DNA of 64,000 nucleotides from contig SCFE01000097.1 in NCBI GenBank assembly GCA_004352715.1, positions 878,555 to 942,554 on the forward strand, written 5' to 3'. Position numbers and translations under genes: made by a program. A model generated the notes under the pieces. It saw nothing but the letters and a program-made list of their open reading frames with translations. It did no database searches and was not told the origin of the DNA. The stretch is from Hofstenia miamia. Its lineage: Eukaryota > Xenacoelomorpha > Acoela. Below, piece by piece: positions 42,636 to 54,356 of the stretch. Position 1 is the stretch's first letter; each line of letters begins with the position of its first letter.

Positions 42636-43124
42636 AAAAAGATGGTTTAGCCATGGGAAATCCGTTAAGTTCTACTCTTGCAAATATATATTTAACTACA
42701 ATTGAAAACAAATTTACAACATCAGACATCCACTTCATTTATTATCAACGCTATATGGATGATATATTTGCATTAGTAAAAAATGAAGAAACATCAGAAA
42801 ACATACTTACAAAATTGAACTGAATTGACAAGAATATTCAGTTTACAAAAGAGATTGAAACTAAGAACAAATTTCATTTTTTGAATGTACAAATAATTAG
42901 AAAAGATAACAAATTTGAAACTGGAATCTATTATAAACCAACAGACACTGGATTGTTATTGAACTACAACTCAAATACGCCTTTAAATTACAAAATATCA
43001 TTAATTAAANGAAGACATTTTAATTAAAAACAAAAGATCAAGAAACAAACTAATTTTGAACATTGTTTTAAGATCGAATATAGAGGACTTCATACCGAAA
43101 ACATGATCAAAGAACTCAAAAAAN
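42636..43124 (+). mobile_element. Penelope-like element, reverse transcriptase fragment
   Basis: Plus strand: KDGLAMGNPLSSTLANIYL, then YYQRYMDDIFALVKN (active-site Y-M-D-D), then FHFLNVQIIRKDNKFETGI and YYKPTDTGLLLNYNSNTP, then YKISLIK. The order G-x-A-M-G-x-P-x-S, R-Y-x-D-D-I-F, F-L-x-V-x-I and Y-x-K-P-T-x-T-G is that of Penelope-like RTs rather than LINE RTs. One in-frame stop (after ILTKLN), single Ns at 43010 and 43124 and the missing GIY-YIG region mark a dead fragment. Confidence 0.85.
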
Positions 43125-44221
43125 CGATGACTTGGTAAGTCGAAATATATCTTGCATGTTCTTATTAAAGTTAATTAAGCTCCTAAAAAACGACACGTTA
43201 TTCAAATGAATAAATAACGGTTTAGACCAATATTTAGATCACCTTAGAATTAGATGCCTTAAAATGATTACCTAACTATTTGAAATGTTTTAAGCGTGTT
43301 TGCTTAAATGTTTATCACGTTCTTACATTTATAGAATAATAAACAAAAATTCGAAAATTTTATCAATATTAACTGCGTATTAAATTTACTTAATTTACAA
43401 AATCAACCTAAAATAAAATATTTAAAAATCACTGCATTTACAATTTTTTAAAAAGAACGAAAATAAAATTAATCTTACAACAAGAACCAGAGATAACTAG
43501 TTGTCTTTGATAAGAACCTAAATTAAATAAACATTATAATGTTTTACAAAAATATGAAACTATGTATTAGTTTAAATTTTATGTCGATGGGATGTCCCAT
43601 CTTCTGTACAGCAATTTCATAAATTGTTCTATAAAAAGACATTGACAATATTTCCAGTTCAATTCATTTTATAATTTTTTAATGAAACTACAGAGTGCTT
43701 TTTTAAGGCATTAAACCCATAACAGAGCTTGTTTTTACAAATTAAATCTTTTTTTTTGGGGATGCCAATAATAAAAGTGAAGTTTTCTCTTTATTTCTAA
43801 ATGGTATTCCGCAACTACTAAAATTCAATGATTTAAGATAGTTATAATTTTTATTTATTTATTTATTTATTAATAAAGTTAGTGCTTTCTACAATACTAA
43901 ATATGATTAGTAACTCATTGTTGTTATTTGGTGTTTACTTTTACAAAGAACAGTACAACAATTTTTTAAAAGTTATCAAAAAAGTTGAGATAATAAATAA
44001 ATTATAAAAATTTTTGTAAATTCAAAATCATCTACAAATTTTACAATTTTTAAATACAAATCTATGTATGTACACTAAATATTTAGTAATCCGAATTATA
44101 TTACAAATTATAAATCATCTTCTTGAAATGAAAGACTTGAATTGACAATATTTGCATTTTTTTTTAATGAACTGCATAAATTTTGCTTTTTACTCGGGCT
44201 TGCTTTATTTTCTGGACGTCA
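43125..44221. other. No gene seen; short (TTTA)n tract
   Basis: AT-rich intergenic DNA. A TTTA tetranucleotide run lies at about 43850-43872. Confidence 0.5.
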
Positions 44222-44975
44222 TCCCTGTACCACTTTGTTCTTCAATTTAGCACTTGTCTTTCCTTGACATCAAGTCAAGATGTTTTAATTTCATGAGAAA
44301 GTTGATGTTTGTCATTATTTCCTAAATATTCTTTTTTTCCTTAATGTCCAATCTATCTAGAAGACATAAAACAATTCTTCTAAAGAAGATTCACCTGCTA
44401 TTCTCCCCAAAATGCAAGCGGCATTTGTCTGCTGAATTATAATAATTATAAAAATTCAAATACCATTTTCATGTGACGTGAATTAATAAATTAGTAACAG
44501 TCTCCTGTTCGTTAAATCGTCTTAATATAAAAGTAATATGTCTTTTTACGTAGATAGACCACAAAAGCCCTTCGAGGCGCTTATGTGCAAAGTCTAGTCG
44601 AAATTTAGAGGGAATAATTTGTAAAACTGACGATGTAGAAGATTCACCTGCTATTCTCCCCAAAATGCAAGCGGCATTTGTCTGCTGAATTATAATAATT
44701 ATAAAAATTCAAATACCATTTTCATGTGACGTGAATTAATAAATTAGTAACAGTCTCCTGTTCGTTAAATCGTCTTAATATAAAAGTAATATGTCTTTTT
44801 ACGTAGATAGACCACAAAAGCCCTTCGAGGCGCTTATGTGCAAAGTCTAGTCGCGGATACATCTTTCGCTCAAACAGCGTCGCTTACATATCTATAAAAT
44901 TGACCTACATCTCATGAAAATATGAACATAACAAAAAACTTATTCATCAAATTAATAGATTTTGCTAAAAGTTTT

Positions 44976-45257
44976 CTAGGCTGTTTCTAAACAAAGTGCT
45001 TCAATACAACATTTGAATTTAGTTTTTTTATAGTTTTCATAGTGAACTGACATTGCAGTCAACCCAGCAAGCCCCTCTCTGGTTGATATTAATGAGGTTT
45101 TTGCTCTTCGCAGACTAGAAAACGACCTCTCAGCTTCACAGCTTGTAATGGGAAGGGTGCATCTAAGGGTGACGTAAGAAATTTTTTGTAGGTTGGGAAA
45201 ATATGGTTTTTGTAAATGTGAAAATTCTACAAACCTATTTTTATATATTATTTCCAA
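44976..45257 (-). pseudogene. hAT transposase C-terminal dimerisation domain (copy 1)
   Basis: 93 codons with LRCTLPITSCEAERSFSSLR, then RAKTSLISTREGLAGLTAMS, the hallmark of the hAT dimerisation region (L-P-x-S-x-x-x-E-R-S-F-S followed by the L-x-L-x-x-H segment; here VHYENYKK). The RNase H-like catalytic domain that should precede it is not recognisable upstream (above 45257). This is a fragment of a ZMYM/hAT-type transposase that binds and moves element DNA in the nucleus. Confidence 0.85.
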
Positions 45258-46056
45258 TCAATCTCTTTTTGAGGAAATGTAATCATTTAGGGTAAAAGGA
45301 GATTGGATCTTATTTTCCGAACATTTAAGTATCCGAAATAATGTTCTAGAATCTGCTTTTATTTCGCCTGTTTAAAAACATGGGAATATAGAGTTGATTA
45401 TTTTCTAACACTGAACTATTTCGAATTCATTATTTATCATATCAGTGATTGGAAACATTATATTTCAGGAAAGAACCTCCCTAAGTTCTAATAGTCTGAA
45501 CATTAAAAGTCCTCTTAGTAACTTGCCCTCCTAGCCAAAAATTGTTCCACCGCCNTCCCTGTACCACTTTGTTCTTCAATTTAGCACTTGTCTTTCCTTG
45601 ACATCAAGTCAAGATGTTTTAATTTCATGAGAAAGTTGATGTTTGTCATTATTTCCTAAATATTCTTTTTTTCCTTAATGTCCAATCTATCTAGAAGACA
45701 TAAAACAATTCTTCTAAAGAAGATTCACCTGCTATTCTCCCCAAAATGCAAGCGGCATTTGTCTGCTGAATTATAATAATTATAAAAATTCAAATACCAT
45801 TTTCATGTGACGTGAATTAATAAATTAGTAACAGTCTCCTGTTCGTTAAATCGTCTTAATATAAAAGTAATATGTCTTTTTACGTAGATAGACCACAAAA
45901 GCCCTTCGAGGCGCTTATGTGCAAAGTCTAGTCGCGGATACATCTTTCGCTCAAACAGCGTCGCTTACATATCTATAAAATTGACCTACATCTCATGAAA
46001 ATATGAACATAACAAAAAACTTATTCATCAAATTAATAGATTTTGCTAAAAGTTTT

Positions 46057-46338
46057 CTAGGCTGTTTCTAAACAAAGTGCTTCAATACAACATTTGAATT
46101 TAGTTTTTTTATAGTTTTCATAGTGAACTGACATTGCAGTCAACCCAGCAAGCCCCTCTCTGGTTGATATTAATGAGGTTTTTGCTCTTCGCAGACTAGA
46201 AAACGACCTCTCAGCTTCACAGCTTGTAATGGGAAGGGTGCATCTAAGGGTGACGTAAGAAATTTTTTGTAGGTTGGGAAAATATGGTTTTTGTAAATGT
46301 GAAAATTCTACAAACCTATTTTTATATATTATTTCCAA
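46057..46338 (-). pseudogene. hAT transposase C-terminal dimerisation domain (copy 2)
   Basis: Identical in protein sequence to the copy at 44976-45257, 1081 bp away. The complete identity of coding and flanking DNA argues for a very recent or artefactual duplication. Confidence 0.85.
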
Positions 46339-46783
46339 TCAATCTCTTTTTGAGGAAATGTAATCATTTAGGGTAAAAGGAGATTGGATCTTATTTTCCG
46401 AACATTTAAGTATCCGAAATAATGTTCTAGAATCTGCTTTTATTTCGCCTGTTTAAAAACATGGGAATATAGAGTTGATTATTTTCTAACACTGAACTAT
46501 TTCGAATTCATTATTTATCATATCAGTGATTGGAAACATTATATTTCAGGAAAGAACCTCCCTAAGTTCTAATAGTCTGAACATTAAAAGTCCTCTTAGT
46601 AACTTGCCCTCCTAGCCAAAAATTGTTCCACCGCCATTGGTTTTACATAGAGTTGTTGGAAGAAATCATTTTTTGCAGAACAATTTACACGCAAAACTAT
46701 TTGGTAACCAAATGAAAACATATACATTGAGGGTTTAACATCTGTTCCAGAGAAGGGGGTTGAACCCATTGTGCCAGTGGTCA

Positions 46784-47030
46784 CAGTGGCGTATTTACGG
46801 GAGACGCGATGCAGTGTCACCCTTTCAGGTTTCCAAAATAGATTTTTCGATTTAAAATGTTTTAAAACAAATTTTAATAAATTTAGAGCTAAGATGGTAA
46901 AAATGCATTTTAGGGACAAATTTCTGCAATATTTTCCAAGTTTATGGAGGGATTTGCCACGTAATTGAACACTCACATTGATTGCAATTGATATGTTTCC
47001 CCACTAGAAAATCCTGTATTGTACAGTATT
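46784..47030. mobile_element. Diverged copy of the hAT MITE family seen at 62.6 kb
   Basis: Starts CAGTGGCGTATTTACGGGAG, has the shared internal words TCAGGTTTCCAAA, AAATGCATTTT-AGG and GAAAATCCTG in the same order and spacing as the element at 62642-62842, and ends near 47030. The right terminus has decayed, so the boundary is approximate. A 126-codon minus-strand frame across it is not coding. Confidence 0.6.
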
Positions 47031-50000
47031 GTTGCGGAATTGTTAAATGAGTAAGATTCAATGTTTGTATATTCTGGCACATGCAACGACACGTCATTTG
47101 TTGTGTCGATAAACGCATAAATCGGTAAGCTGCGTTTACAGTGATTGTTTATAGTAATTAGCTGTTGATAACACAGTTGTTGTTTGCTGAACTACCGGTA
47201 AGTGTTTTTATAAAGAATTAGAATGTTGCTAAGTTGTTGAATACATATATATAAAGAAAAAATTAAGTGCAATATCACTTATAACTGGTTGGAATTGGAA
47301 TTTGTTTGATCTTAGGAATTCGTTTTGATTTGTGTTGAAAATAATCTATAATGCAAAAAATGATTTCGGGTGTGATGTCACAAAATTTCGAATTATCTGA
47401 TTATAGAATTAATGACTTGATACAATCATAATCTCTGTTGAATCTAGGATTGAAATTCTGGAAGTGCTGGTTCCACATAAGGGGGTGGAGCTCAGATATG
47501 CCACCATGCCTGGTTTTTTGGAAGTACGGTGTGGTTGGTTTTAGGCATGGTACCGCACGAATTTTCTAAAATAGTGATATGACACAGTACGCTTTCATAT
47601 GTTCTGAAAAGCAGTTTGTTACAATTTTGAGCCTTACTTAACTTTAGCGTACTTTTTCTATCAAATAATATGATCGAAGCAATTAACCTTATATTGTGTA
47701 TTTTAAATAACTTACAAAAATATATGAACCACAGCCTTACAGATCGAACAATTCTTATATTGTTGACATGAGAGGAATTCATTAGTATGACCATTCCCGC
47801 AGATGAAATCAGAAATGGAGATGAGCAGTATATTTTACCCTCTCTGTCTCTTTCATCCATTGTAGGCCAATGTGACTATTTTTAGAATCCGTCTAAAAAT
47901 AATTCTCTAATTTTTTGATTTGCTAATAAATCAAAGTTGGTTTGGTTAAGAAACTAATCATTAGCTGATCTACTTGTTCTTGCAGTAAAACCGACTTTCA
48001 AAACTACAACTATTAAAGAAATTCACCTTTTTTCGTAAAACAAGTATGTATTACCCGATAGGGCACTTGAATCTAGAATATTTTGTTTAACTCAATAAGA
48101 AGCTTAATAAAACTGACGAGGCGTTTTTGAAAACCAATAAATCAATATATATATAACCTGCAAAACGTTCTTTTGCGAATCCTGAAATCAAACTAAAAAT
48201 AACTTGCATTGATTTTCGTTTTTTGCTCTTTTAAGGAACTTCCAACAACAATTTTTTTCACTTAATGAAGTATAGAAAGCTGTTTTATTCACAACTAATT
48301 CATTGGAAGACCAAAATAAATTATTAACACCTGCTTAACCCTGATGTGCATAGAGTAATTGATGTTATAAATGTAACACATTTACACTTTTAGAATTACT
48401 CCTGTATGCAAAAATGGTCAATTTCGAAAGAACAGAAAACTAGTACAATTCAATAGCTATTTTTCAGACTTAAGCAGTCATGCAATCATAGTAACATAAT
48501 GATATTACTTAAGATGTCCTTGATAAATTCCAACTATAATACTAGTGCAATGACATAAACCTTATAATTGAGCAACCATTCATCAAAAAGCATTTGCCAT
48601 TGACGTTGTAAAGGTAGAATACAGTAACTATATACTGTATCCCATATATAATGACAAATGTAGGAAAGCAAGGTACTGGTATTAATACCACACTGAATTA
48701 ACTAGTCTTTTTCAGTTAATAAGACCAAAATGATATCAAATAGGATGCTGTCAAACCTATTCCTACCATATTTTGAGGTGGACCTGATTTAAATATTCAA
48801 ACATGATCTGAAACCTGAACTGACCTGATTAATCATGATAAACCTGCTCCAAAAATCTTGATCTGACAACACTAATTACAATTAAATATGCTTAAATAAA
48901 TTGTTTCTTAACACTGGAACAACATAAATTGCACATTTGAGAGAGAATTTTAATCTAAGTGAAGATGTAGATTCAAAATGATGAATAATATCATTAATAG
49001 AAGGGAAGAGTTTCCTGTGATTTGAATCAAGAGAATTGCCTAAAAAAAGACCTCGGCCCTAAAACTGAGGAGTGTGTCATCAAAGATACAAAACATGTAT
49101 AAATACTTTCGAACAATCACTCCAAGTTTCATATTATATTAACCAATATGTGTGACAATATCCCAAGATTCATAATGAAAATTAGTGAAAAAAAATATTG
49201 GGATGGCAAGTGCCACCCCGCTACCGGCGCCACAGGTTCCTAAATTTATTTTAGTCTCTTATTGATCAACCTGCTCTTTTGTATGCTAGCCGAATGCTAT
49301 TTCTCCGGGGGATAATTATTTTTTACAGGGGTAGTGAGAATTCAACATCCCCACCCGTAGTTCTTCGCAGAGCATGATATATTCAATGGTGTTGGCCTAA
49401 AAGAATTATAAACAGGGTTGCGCAATACTGTAGTTGCAACAATATTTTATCAAAAAATATATTAATAATTTTTACTGCAAAATATATTATTTAAATTATT
49501 TTGTGGATTTTGCTAATTTGAAAAATAATATTTCTGAACGAAGATTTTCCAAATCATGAATAGGCCTATAGCTATTTCATTGGCGGTTTTAATATCCCAG
49601 AAGGTTTTATTTGTCTGGATGAATATCTGCATCTATAGCTATATTGGTACTAAATTCTTCCGGTAATTTGTAAATGTGCATTCTGACATGTTGAAGCATG
49701 ATGCTATGGTACTGCGAATGACAAGGCTCACTAATGTTGTATTTTGTAGCCTATATTTTTTCACAGAAATGTGAATCAGTTTTCTTCTATTTTCAGTCAC
49801 CCTGTATTAGGAGCGTGCCAGTAGAAACCCCAGCCACTTGTAAGACAAGGAAGCGTTGCTTATCCTATAAATCATTGGGCTTTGAACTAAATTTCTGCTT
49901 AAGACGATTTGGTTACAAAGGAAGGTGTTTGAATTTGGAAATAATTTAATTGATTAGAAAGTTTTTCAGCTATTTTGACGTTTGAGGAAAAGAATTTCAA

Positions 50001-51160
50001 ACGAAAGAATGTGAACAACTGCTAACGAAACAAATTGACCATAATGGTTTTTTTGAATACTTGTGACTGCATTTTAAAAGAGTTTAAAGTTGTTTTTTCG
50101 CATAGGTTTTACCCAGAGTGTATTTTCATCACTTTTTCAGAATCCAATTTTTCTATTAATTGTATATCAATTGAAATAATCGATTGCTCGAATATCCAAA
50201 ATTCAAATAACTGATTGACACAGGGATTACTATATAATATAGTAAGCCCCGATTGATCGAGTGATAATTGATTGGTAGGACTCTAATTAATGTTTCTTAG
50301 GTTTTGCTCTGGCTCAGTGGTGACGAAACGAATTTTGGTTAGGGATGCAAGTTCATTAACCTGCACATTAACTAAACAAAAGCACTTTTAAAATATAAAA
50401 TTTAGGGAGGTTTTTCTGAAAGATGGATTTTAAGGGGGGGATTCGCAGAGGTGTTCTGGGTTAAGTCAGGTCGCGTGGAAGTTTTTTCTCTATCGGGTCA
50501 TGTCTGGTCATGCAATTGCATTTATATTAATTATTGATTACATGTGTATAGATTCCAAAGCATGGCTGCACACATCTTATTAATTAGCAAGGGGGCTCTT
50601 ATCTTGAGCTTAGTATTTTTATATATTTTTACCATAATTTATATCTTCAACAAATAAAACCAAAAATTCGAATACTAATATAAATCTAACAAGATGGGCT
50701 GATCCTCCTGAGCATCCCCTCGAGTACACCCCTGTTCCAAAGCTATAATGATCGATTGAACGGTGTGTTACACATGTAACTGTTTTATCGCATTTAATTT
50801 CCCATCACTACTGGCTAGTTATGCGCGAAAACATATTTTTTGTTTTTTAGTGACACGCATCTGTTTTCAATTTTGATCTCCATAGAGATTAATATAATCT
50901 GCTCTTCCTTGAACACTAGCTTGCACTCCATAAAACAGTTTTTTCAGAGTTTAGTCTGCTCAGCCAAACTTTTTTTCATAATCGATACCTATCTGTTTTG
51001 GAGTGCACTCCAGTTTCATAAATATTTAAGGGCCGATTTGGAGGAATTCGTTTTCTTACTGTTATATATGTTCTACCATTTTATTAAATTCATTTTGTTA
51101 GTTTGGTTTTGAATTATTCTTAGGCATCTCAAATATTTATTAAATTAGTAATTACTTCCA
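47031..51160. other. 4-kb stretch without a recognised gene
   Basis: No ORF with a recognisable domain on either strand. Minor points: GACCTGATT-type repeats around 48780-48870 recall the CCCGA-rich stretch near 60 kb. A short exon-like open stretch (49794-49949, after a TTTTCAG) has no identifiable product. Confidence 0.5.
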
Positions 51161-51269
51161 CGGATCCAAACAAGCTAATCGGGTCAGGGCAGGTTGCAAC
51201 CCCACTGCTCTGCTCTGGTACGAGTGGTCATAAATCTGAAACTTAGTGAGCCATGGAATATTCTTTGCA

Positions 51270-51400
51270 ATTTATATTCCCAGCGCATTACTAATAAATT
51301 TGTAACAGTCGCTTGCTCTAAATTACGATACAGCGCGCTTTCAATGTAGACAATATTCCACTATCAATTCCTTTTTGCAGGAAGCTGAAATTATTGCGTA
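51270..51400 (-). mobile_element. Short hAT relic
   Basis: ATTACTAATAAATTTGTAAC and the following AGTC-CTTG-TCTAAATTACGATA resemble the stretch at 44480-44530 and its repeats in the hAT copies (AATAAATTAGTAACAGTC and on). Only about 100 bp is recognisable. Confidence 0.4.
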
Positions 51401-51807
51401 AGTCCATTTTGTACATTCTTGTAGACAATTGCGTACTGTTCAACGAAAGTTTTTATTTTTTGCTTCCAATCGTTAATAATAATTGAAAGTAGACTACTAT
51501 AGAGATCCAACTCAAGAAATACAAGCATAAGTTAAAATTCAACCAAGTATTTAAAATAACTTATTTATTTTAAAAATGTCAACTAGAATAGTATGGGATA
51601 ATAAACAAAATACAATTGCTTCCAAACAGATTGTGCAAAAAAAAATTTTTGTTTGCCAAGTACTGAAAATCATTCTAGATACATTAATTCGTATAATTTT
51701 AATCTAAAGCAATGCTTACCTACTTTATAAAGCACGATAAAACAATTTTCACATTCTTGTTTCATAGGCCTTCCAAATGGCATAAAAATTATAATTTAAA
51801 TTTAATA

Positions 51808-52155
51808 TGCCAGACTTGTCAACGAACCGAGCTTCTAACGAGCCGAGGCGAGCTTGAGCATTGCATTAGATATACAACGAGTCTTTTTTTTAAGCCAAGA
51901 AAATTTATAGTTCTGGTTGTTAATCTGATTGTGTAGATTTTTCTTATTTTTCATTTAGCATACCTTACTTAGTCATGCTTTAAAATGTTTATTAAATAGG
52001 AACAGCTATGTAAAAATACTGAGAGCCCAATATTTATTAAAAATTATAGAGCTAAAACGACCCTCATTGAAAGGTTCTAACTGACGAGTCGAACGTACTC
52101 AAAATTAAAACGGGTCGAGCCGAGCTTAAAAATTGCGGCAAATTGACAGTCGACT
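51808..52155. repeat. Repeat rich in GAGCCGAGC / GCTCGGCTCG words
   Basis: The left part has CCAGACTTGTCAACGAACCG then GAGCCGAGGCGAGC. The right part has TTGAAAGGTTCTAACTGACG, GTACTCAAAATTAAAACG and GGTCGAGCCGAGCTT. The reverse complement of the right part is recognisable at 61900-62040. Two copies of one interspersed repeat; no coding capacity. Confidence 0.6.
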
Positions 52156-52466
52156 TATGCCATATTGGTCAAAGCAAAAAAACAAACAACAATTTCATAA
52201 TAAATACCACTGAATGTTGTTTTTCGAGAATCTGTTTCATTTTTCAAATTTAGGCATATTGAAGGAGTTGAAAAGTTCCAATAGACTTCTGAATCTGTAT
52301 CAGGTCTCACGGGCACTGGGANNNNNNNNNNNNNNNNAGCAAAAAAACAAACAACAATTTCATAATAAATACCACTGAATGTTGTTTTTCGAGAATCTGT
52401 TTCATTTTTCAAATTTAGGCATATTGAAGGAATTGAAAAGTTCCAATCGACTTCTACTAAATTCAT
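52155..52466. repeat. Segment repeated on both sides of a 16-N gap
   Basis: About 120 bp beginning AGCAAAAAAACAAACAACAA at 52175 recurs at 52338 after the Ns (52322-52337), with one or two differences. Unmerged contig ends or alleles. The minus-strand frame across it is not a gene. Confidence 0.8.
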
Positions 52467-52834
52467 GATAATTAGTGGTGGCCGTGACCGGTACCTGGTT
52501 CTGAATCTGTATCGGGTCCCACGAGCACTGGGACTAGATACCGGGAGCAGAAATGAGGTGGGACTGGGGCCAAATGTTTCGTGACCAGATACCTATGTGT
52601 GCATAATATCAATAATTCCCACCCTATTATATTATACATCAAGCATTTAATTTTTTTAAATATGATACCCTTAATACATCATTATTTGACATAGATCAAT
52701 CGATATTTTAGAATATCATATTAGATATTACTTATCAAACTAAAATAATCACTCCTCTATTAAAACATTTGATAAAGTAAAAGTCGCTTTACTTGTTTAC
52801 CTCTGTTCAATGACTTTTTAAGTTCATTGATTTG
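52467..52834. other. Upstream region of glycerol kinase
   Basis: A patch of GC-richer sequence (GGTACC, CGGGTCCCACGAGCACTGGG, about 52490-52560) echoes 52291-52320 before the gap. The rest is AT-rich. No promoter element can be assigned with confidence. Confidence 0.4.
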
Positions 52835-52844
52835 ACATATTTAG
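52831..52844 (+). promoter_or_regulatory. 3' splice acceptor 3 nt before the glycerol kinase ATG
   Basis: TTTGACATATTTAG with AG at 52843-52844, then GTG and the ATG at 52848. It is too close for a normal 5' UTR and fits a trans-splice or 5' UTR intron acceptor. Confidence 0.5.
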
Positions 52845-52847
52845 GTG

Positions 52848-54356
52848 ATGTCGCAAGGATCTCTTGTTGGTGCAATAGACCAAGGAACAAGTAGTTCTCG
52901 ATTTATTGTTTTTAATTCCCACACCTTAGAAACAGTTTTTTCACATCAAGTGGAACTGATTGTGGATTATCCGCAAACAGGCTGGGTTGAAGTTGATGCT
53001 GCATCAGTGTATGAAACTGTCGTGTTTTGTATGAAAGCAGTCGAGAATAAGCTTTCTCATTCTTTGAAGGCTATTGGTATAACTAATCAACGAGAAACCT
53101 GTTTACTGTGGGCACGAAAAACTGGAAAACCAGCAACTCCTGCGATTATTTGGAGTGATCTCAGAACTGCTGAAATTGCTAAAAATTTACAAGCCAAATA
53201 TACCTCCGAAGAGAAAGAGGCATATAGATTAAAATGTGGGCTACCATTTAGTACATACTTTAGTGGAATTAAGCTGAAGTGGATGCTAGATAATTATAAT
53301 TTGTGGGATTCATGGAGGAACAGAGAGCTTCTGTTTGGAACAATTGATACCTGGCTGATTTGGAAATTGACTAATGGAGTGCATGTCACAGATGTAACTA
53401 ATGCTAGTCGCACAATGCTTATGAATTTAGAAACTTTAGATTGGGATAGTGAACTTTGCAACATTTTTGGCATAAAGCCGGATGAAGGATTGCCAAGGAT
53501 TGTAAGTAGCGCAGAAGTTTATGGAACTATTAGGAATGATCTTCCATTCGGGAATGTGGTAATATCAGGGTGCTTAGGTGACCAACATGCGGCTTTGCTG
53601 GGTCAGGGATGCTTTGCACCTGGAAGTGCAAAAACTACCTATGGCACAGGCTTATTTTGTTTGTGTAATGCAGGGACTCAACCAATATTTTCACATAATG
53701 GCTTGATTTCTACAGTAGGATTTAAGCTTGGTGTAAATCAACCCACTCTGTATGCCCTAGAAGGTTCTGTAGCTGGTGGTGGCTCTCTAATTAGATGGCT
53801 TCGAGATAATCTTTGTATTATTAAAAGTGCAAAAGAAGTTGAAAGTCTTGCGAATACTGTCCCTGATTCTGCTGGAGTGTGCATTGTGCCAGCATTTTCA
53901 GGACTTCTCGCTCCTCATTGGGATTCGACTGCACGGGGAATACTAATTGGATTCACACAATTTACAAATACTGGTCATATTGCTCGCGCAGCCTTAGAAG
54001 CACTGGCATTTCAAGTTTGTGATCTTTTGAGTGCTTTGGAGTCAGATGGCATCTCAATGGAGGTCTTGTCTGCAGACGGTGGAGCAACACGTAACACTTT
54101 ACTTATGCAGATTCAGTCTGATTTGGCAAATATAAAAGTTCAGCTTTCAAGCCATGCAGAGGCTACAGCGTTGGGTGCCGCACTGGCTGCTGCTATTGGT
54201 GCTGAAATATACTCCGTTAATTTTCTAAGGGAAAATATTTTTGGAAGTGTTTCCAGTTCTGCAAGCTTTACTCCTCAAATCAAGCCACAAGAGCGAAAAC
54301 GACGTAAAGAATTTTGGGCTAAAGCTATTGAACGATGTAAAAATTATGATGTTTAG
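52848..54356 (+). CDS. GK: Glycerol kinase, single exon
   Basis: Phosphorylates glycerol with ATP to glycerol 3-phosphate, the entry of glycerol into glycolysis and lipid synthesis. The 502-residue product has the FGGY-kinase order: DQGTSSSR (11-18, phosphate loop), GWVEVD (45-50), NQRET (80-84, glycerol-binding Arg-Glu), WSDLRT (102-107), FSTYFSGIKLKW (134-145), GDQHAALLGQ (244-253, catalytic Asp at 245), TYGTGLF (264-270), GSVAGGGSLIRWLRD (316-330), PAFSGLLAPHWDSTARG (358-374), DGGATRN (400-406) and ATALGAALAA (429-438). Length equals bacterial and fungal-size enzymes and lacks the C-terminal extension of some animal GKs. Variations: Ser where WQD is usual (S103) and GGG for the common VAGA. 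I start at the ATG 52848, not the in-frame GTG at 52845. AATAAA at 54651 is a plausible poly(A) signal. Lack of introns suggests an old retrocopy or intron loss. Confidence 0.95.
   Translation: MSQGSLVGAIDQGTSSSRFIVFNSHTLETVFSHQVELIVDYPQTGWVEVDAASVYETVVFCMKAVENKLSHSLKAIGITNQRETCLLWARKTGKPATPAIIWSDLRTAEIAKNLQAKYTSEEKEAYRLKCGLPFSTYFSGIKLKWMLDNYNLWDSWRNRELLFGTIDTWLIWKLTNGVHVTDVTNASRTMLMNLETLDWDSELCNIFGIKPDEGLPRIVSSAEVYGTIRNDLPFGNVVISGCLGDQHAALLGQGCFAPGSAKTTYGTGLFCLCNAGTQPIFSHNGLISTVGFKLGVNQPTLYALEGSVAGGGSLIRWLRDNLCIIKSAKEVESLANTVPDSAGVCIVPAFSGLLAPHWDSTARGILIGFTQFTNTGHIARAALEALAFQVCDLLSALESDGISMEVLSADGGATRNTLLMQIQSDLANIKVQLSSHAEATALGAALAAAIGAEIYSVNFLRENIFGSVSSSASFTPQIKPQERKRRKEFWAKAIERCKNYDV

Larger units (their letters stand above)
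44222..46635 (-). mobile_element. hAT transposon 3' part, present twice across a single N
   Basis: 44222-45554 and 45556-46635 are the same sequence. The first copy is 253 bp longer because it holds a tandem duplication of a 253-bp unit (starting at 44385 and 44638). Both encode the same hAT dimerisation domain on the minus strand. The N at 45555 between them suggests two alternative assemblies of one locus placed in tandem, though a true tandem duplication is possible. Confidence 0.75.

Noticed and set aside
49734-49949. 71-codon frame with several Cys
   Set aside because: The Cys pattern fits no known small-protein family, and an internal GTAAGA makes frame and exon limits ambiguous.
52845-52847. 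GTG as glycerol kinase start
   Set aside because: Eukaryotic initiation at the adjacent ATG (52848) is far more likely, and the GTG lies directly behind the acceptor AG.
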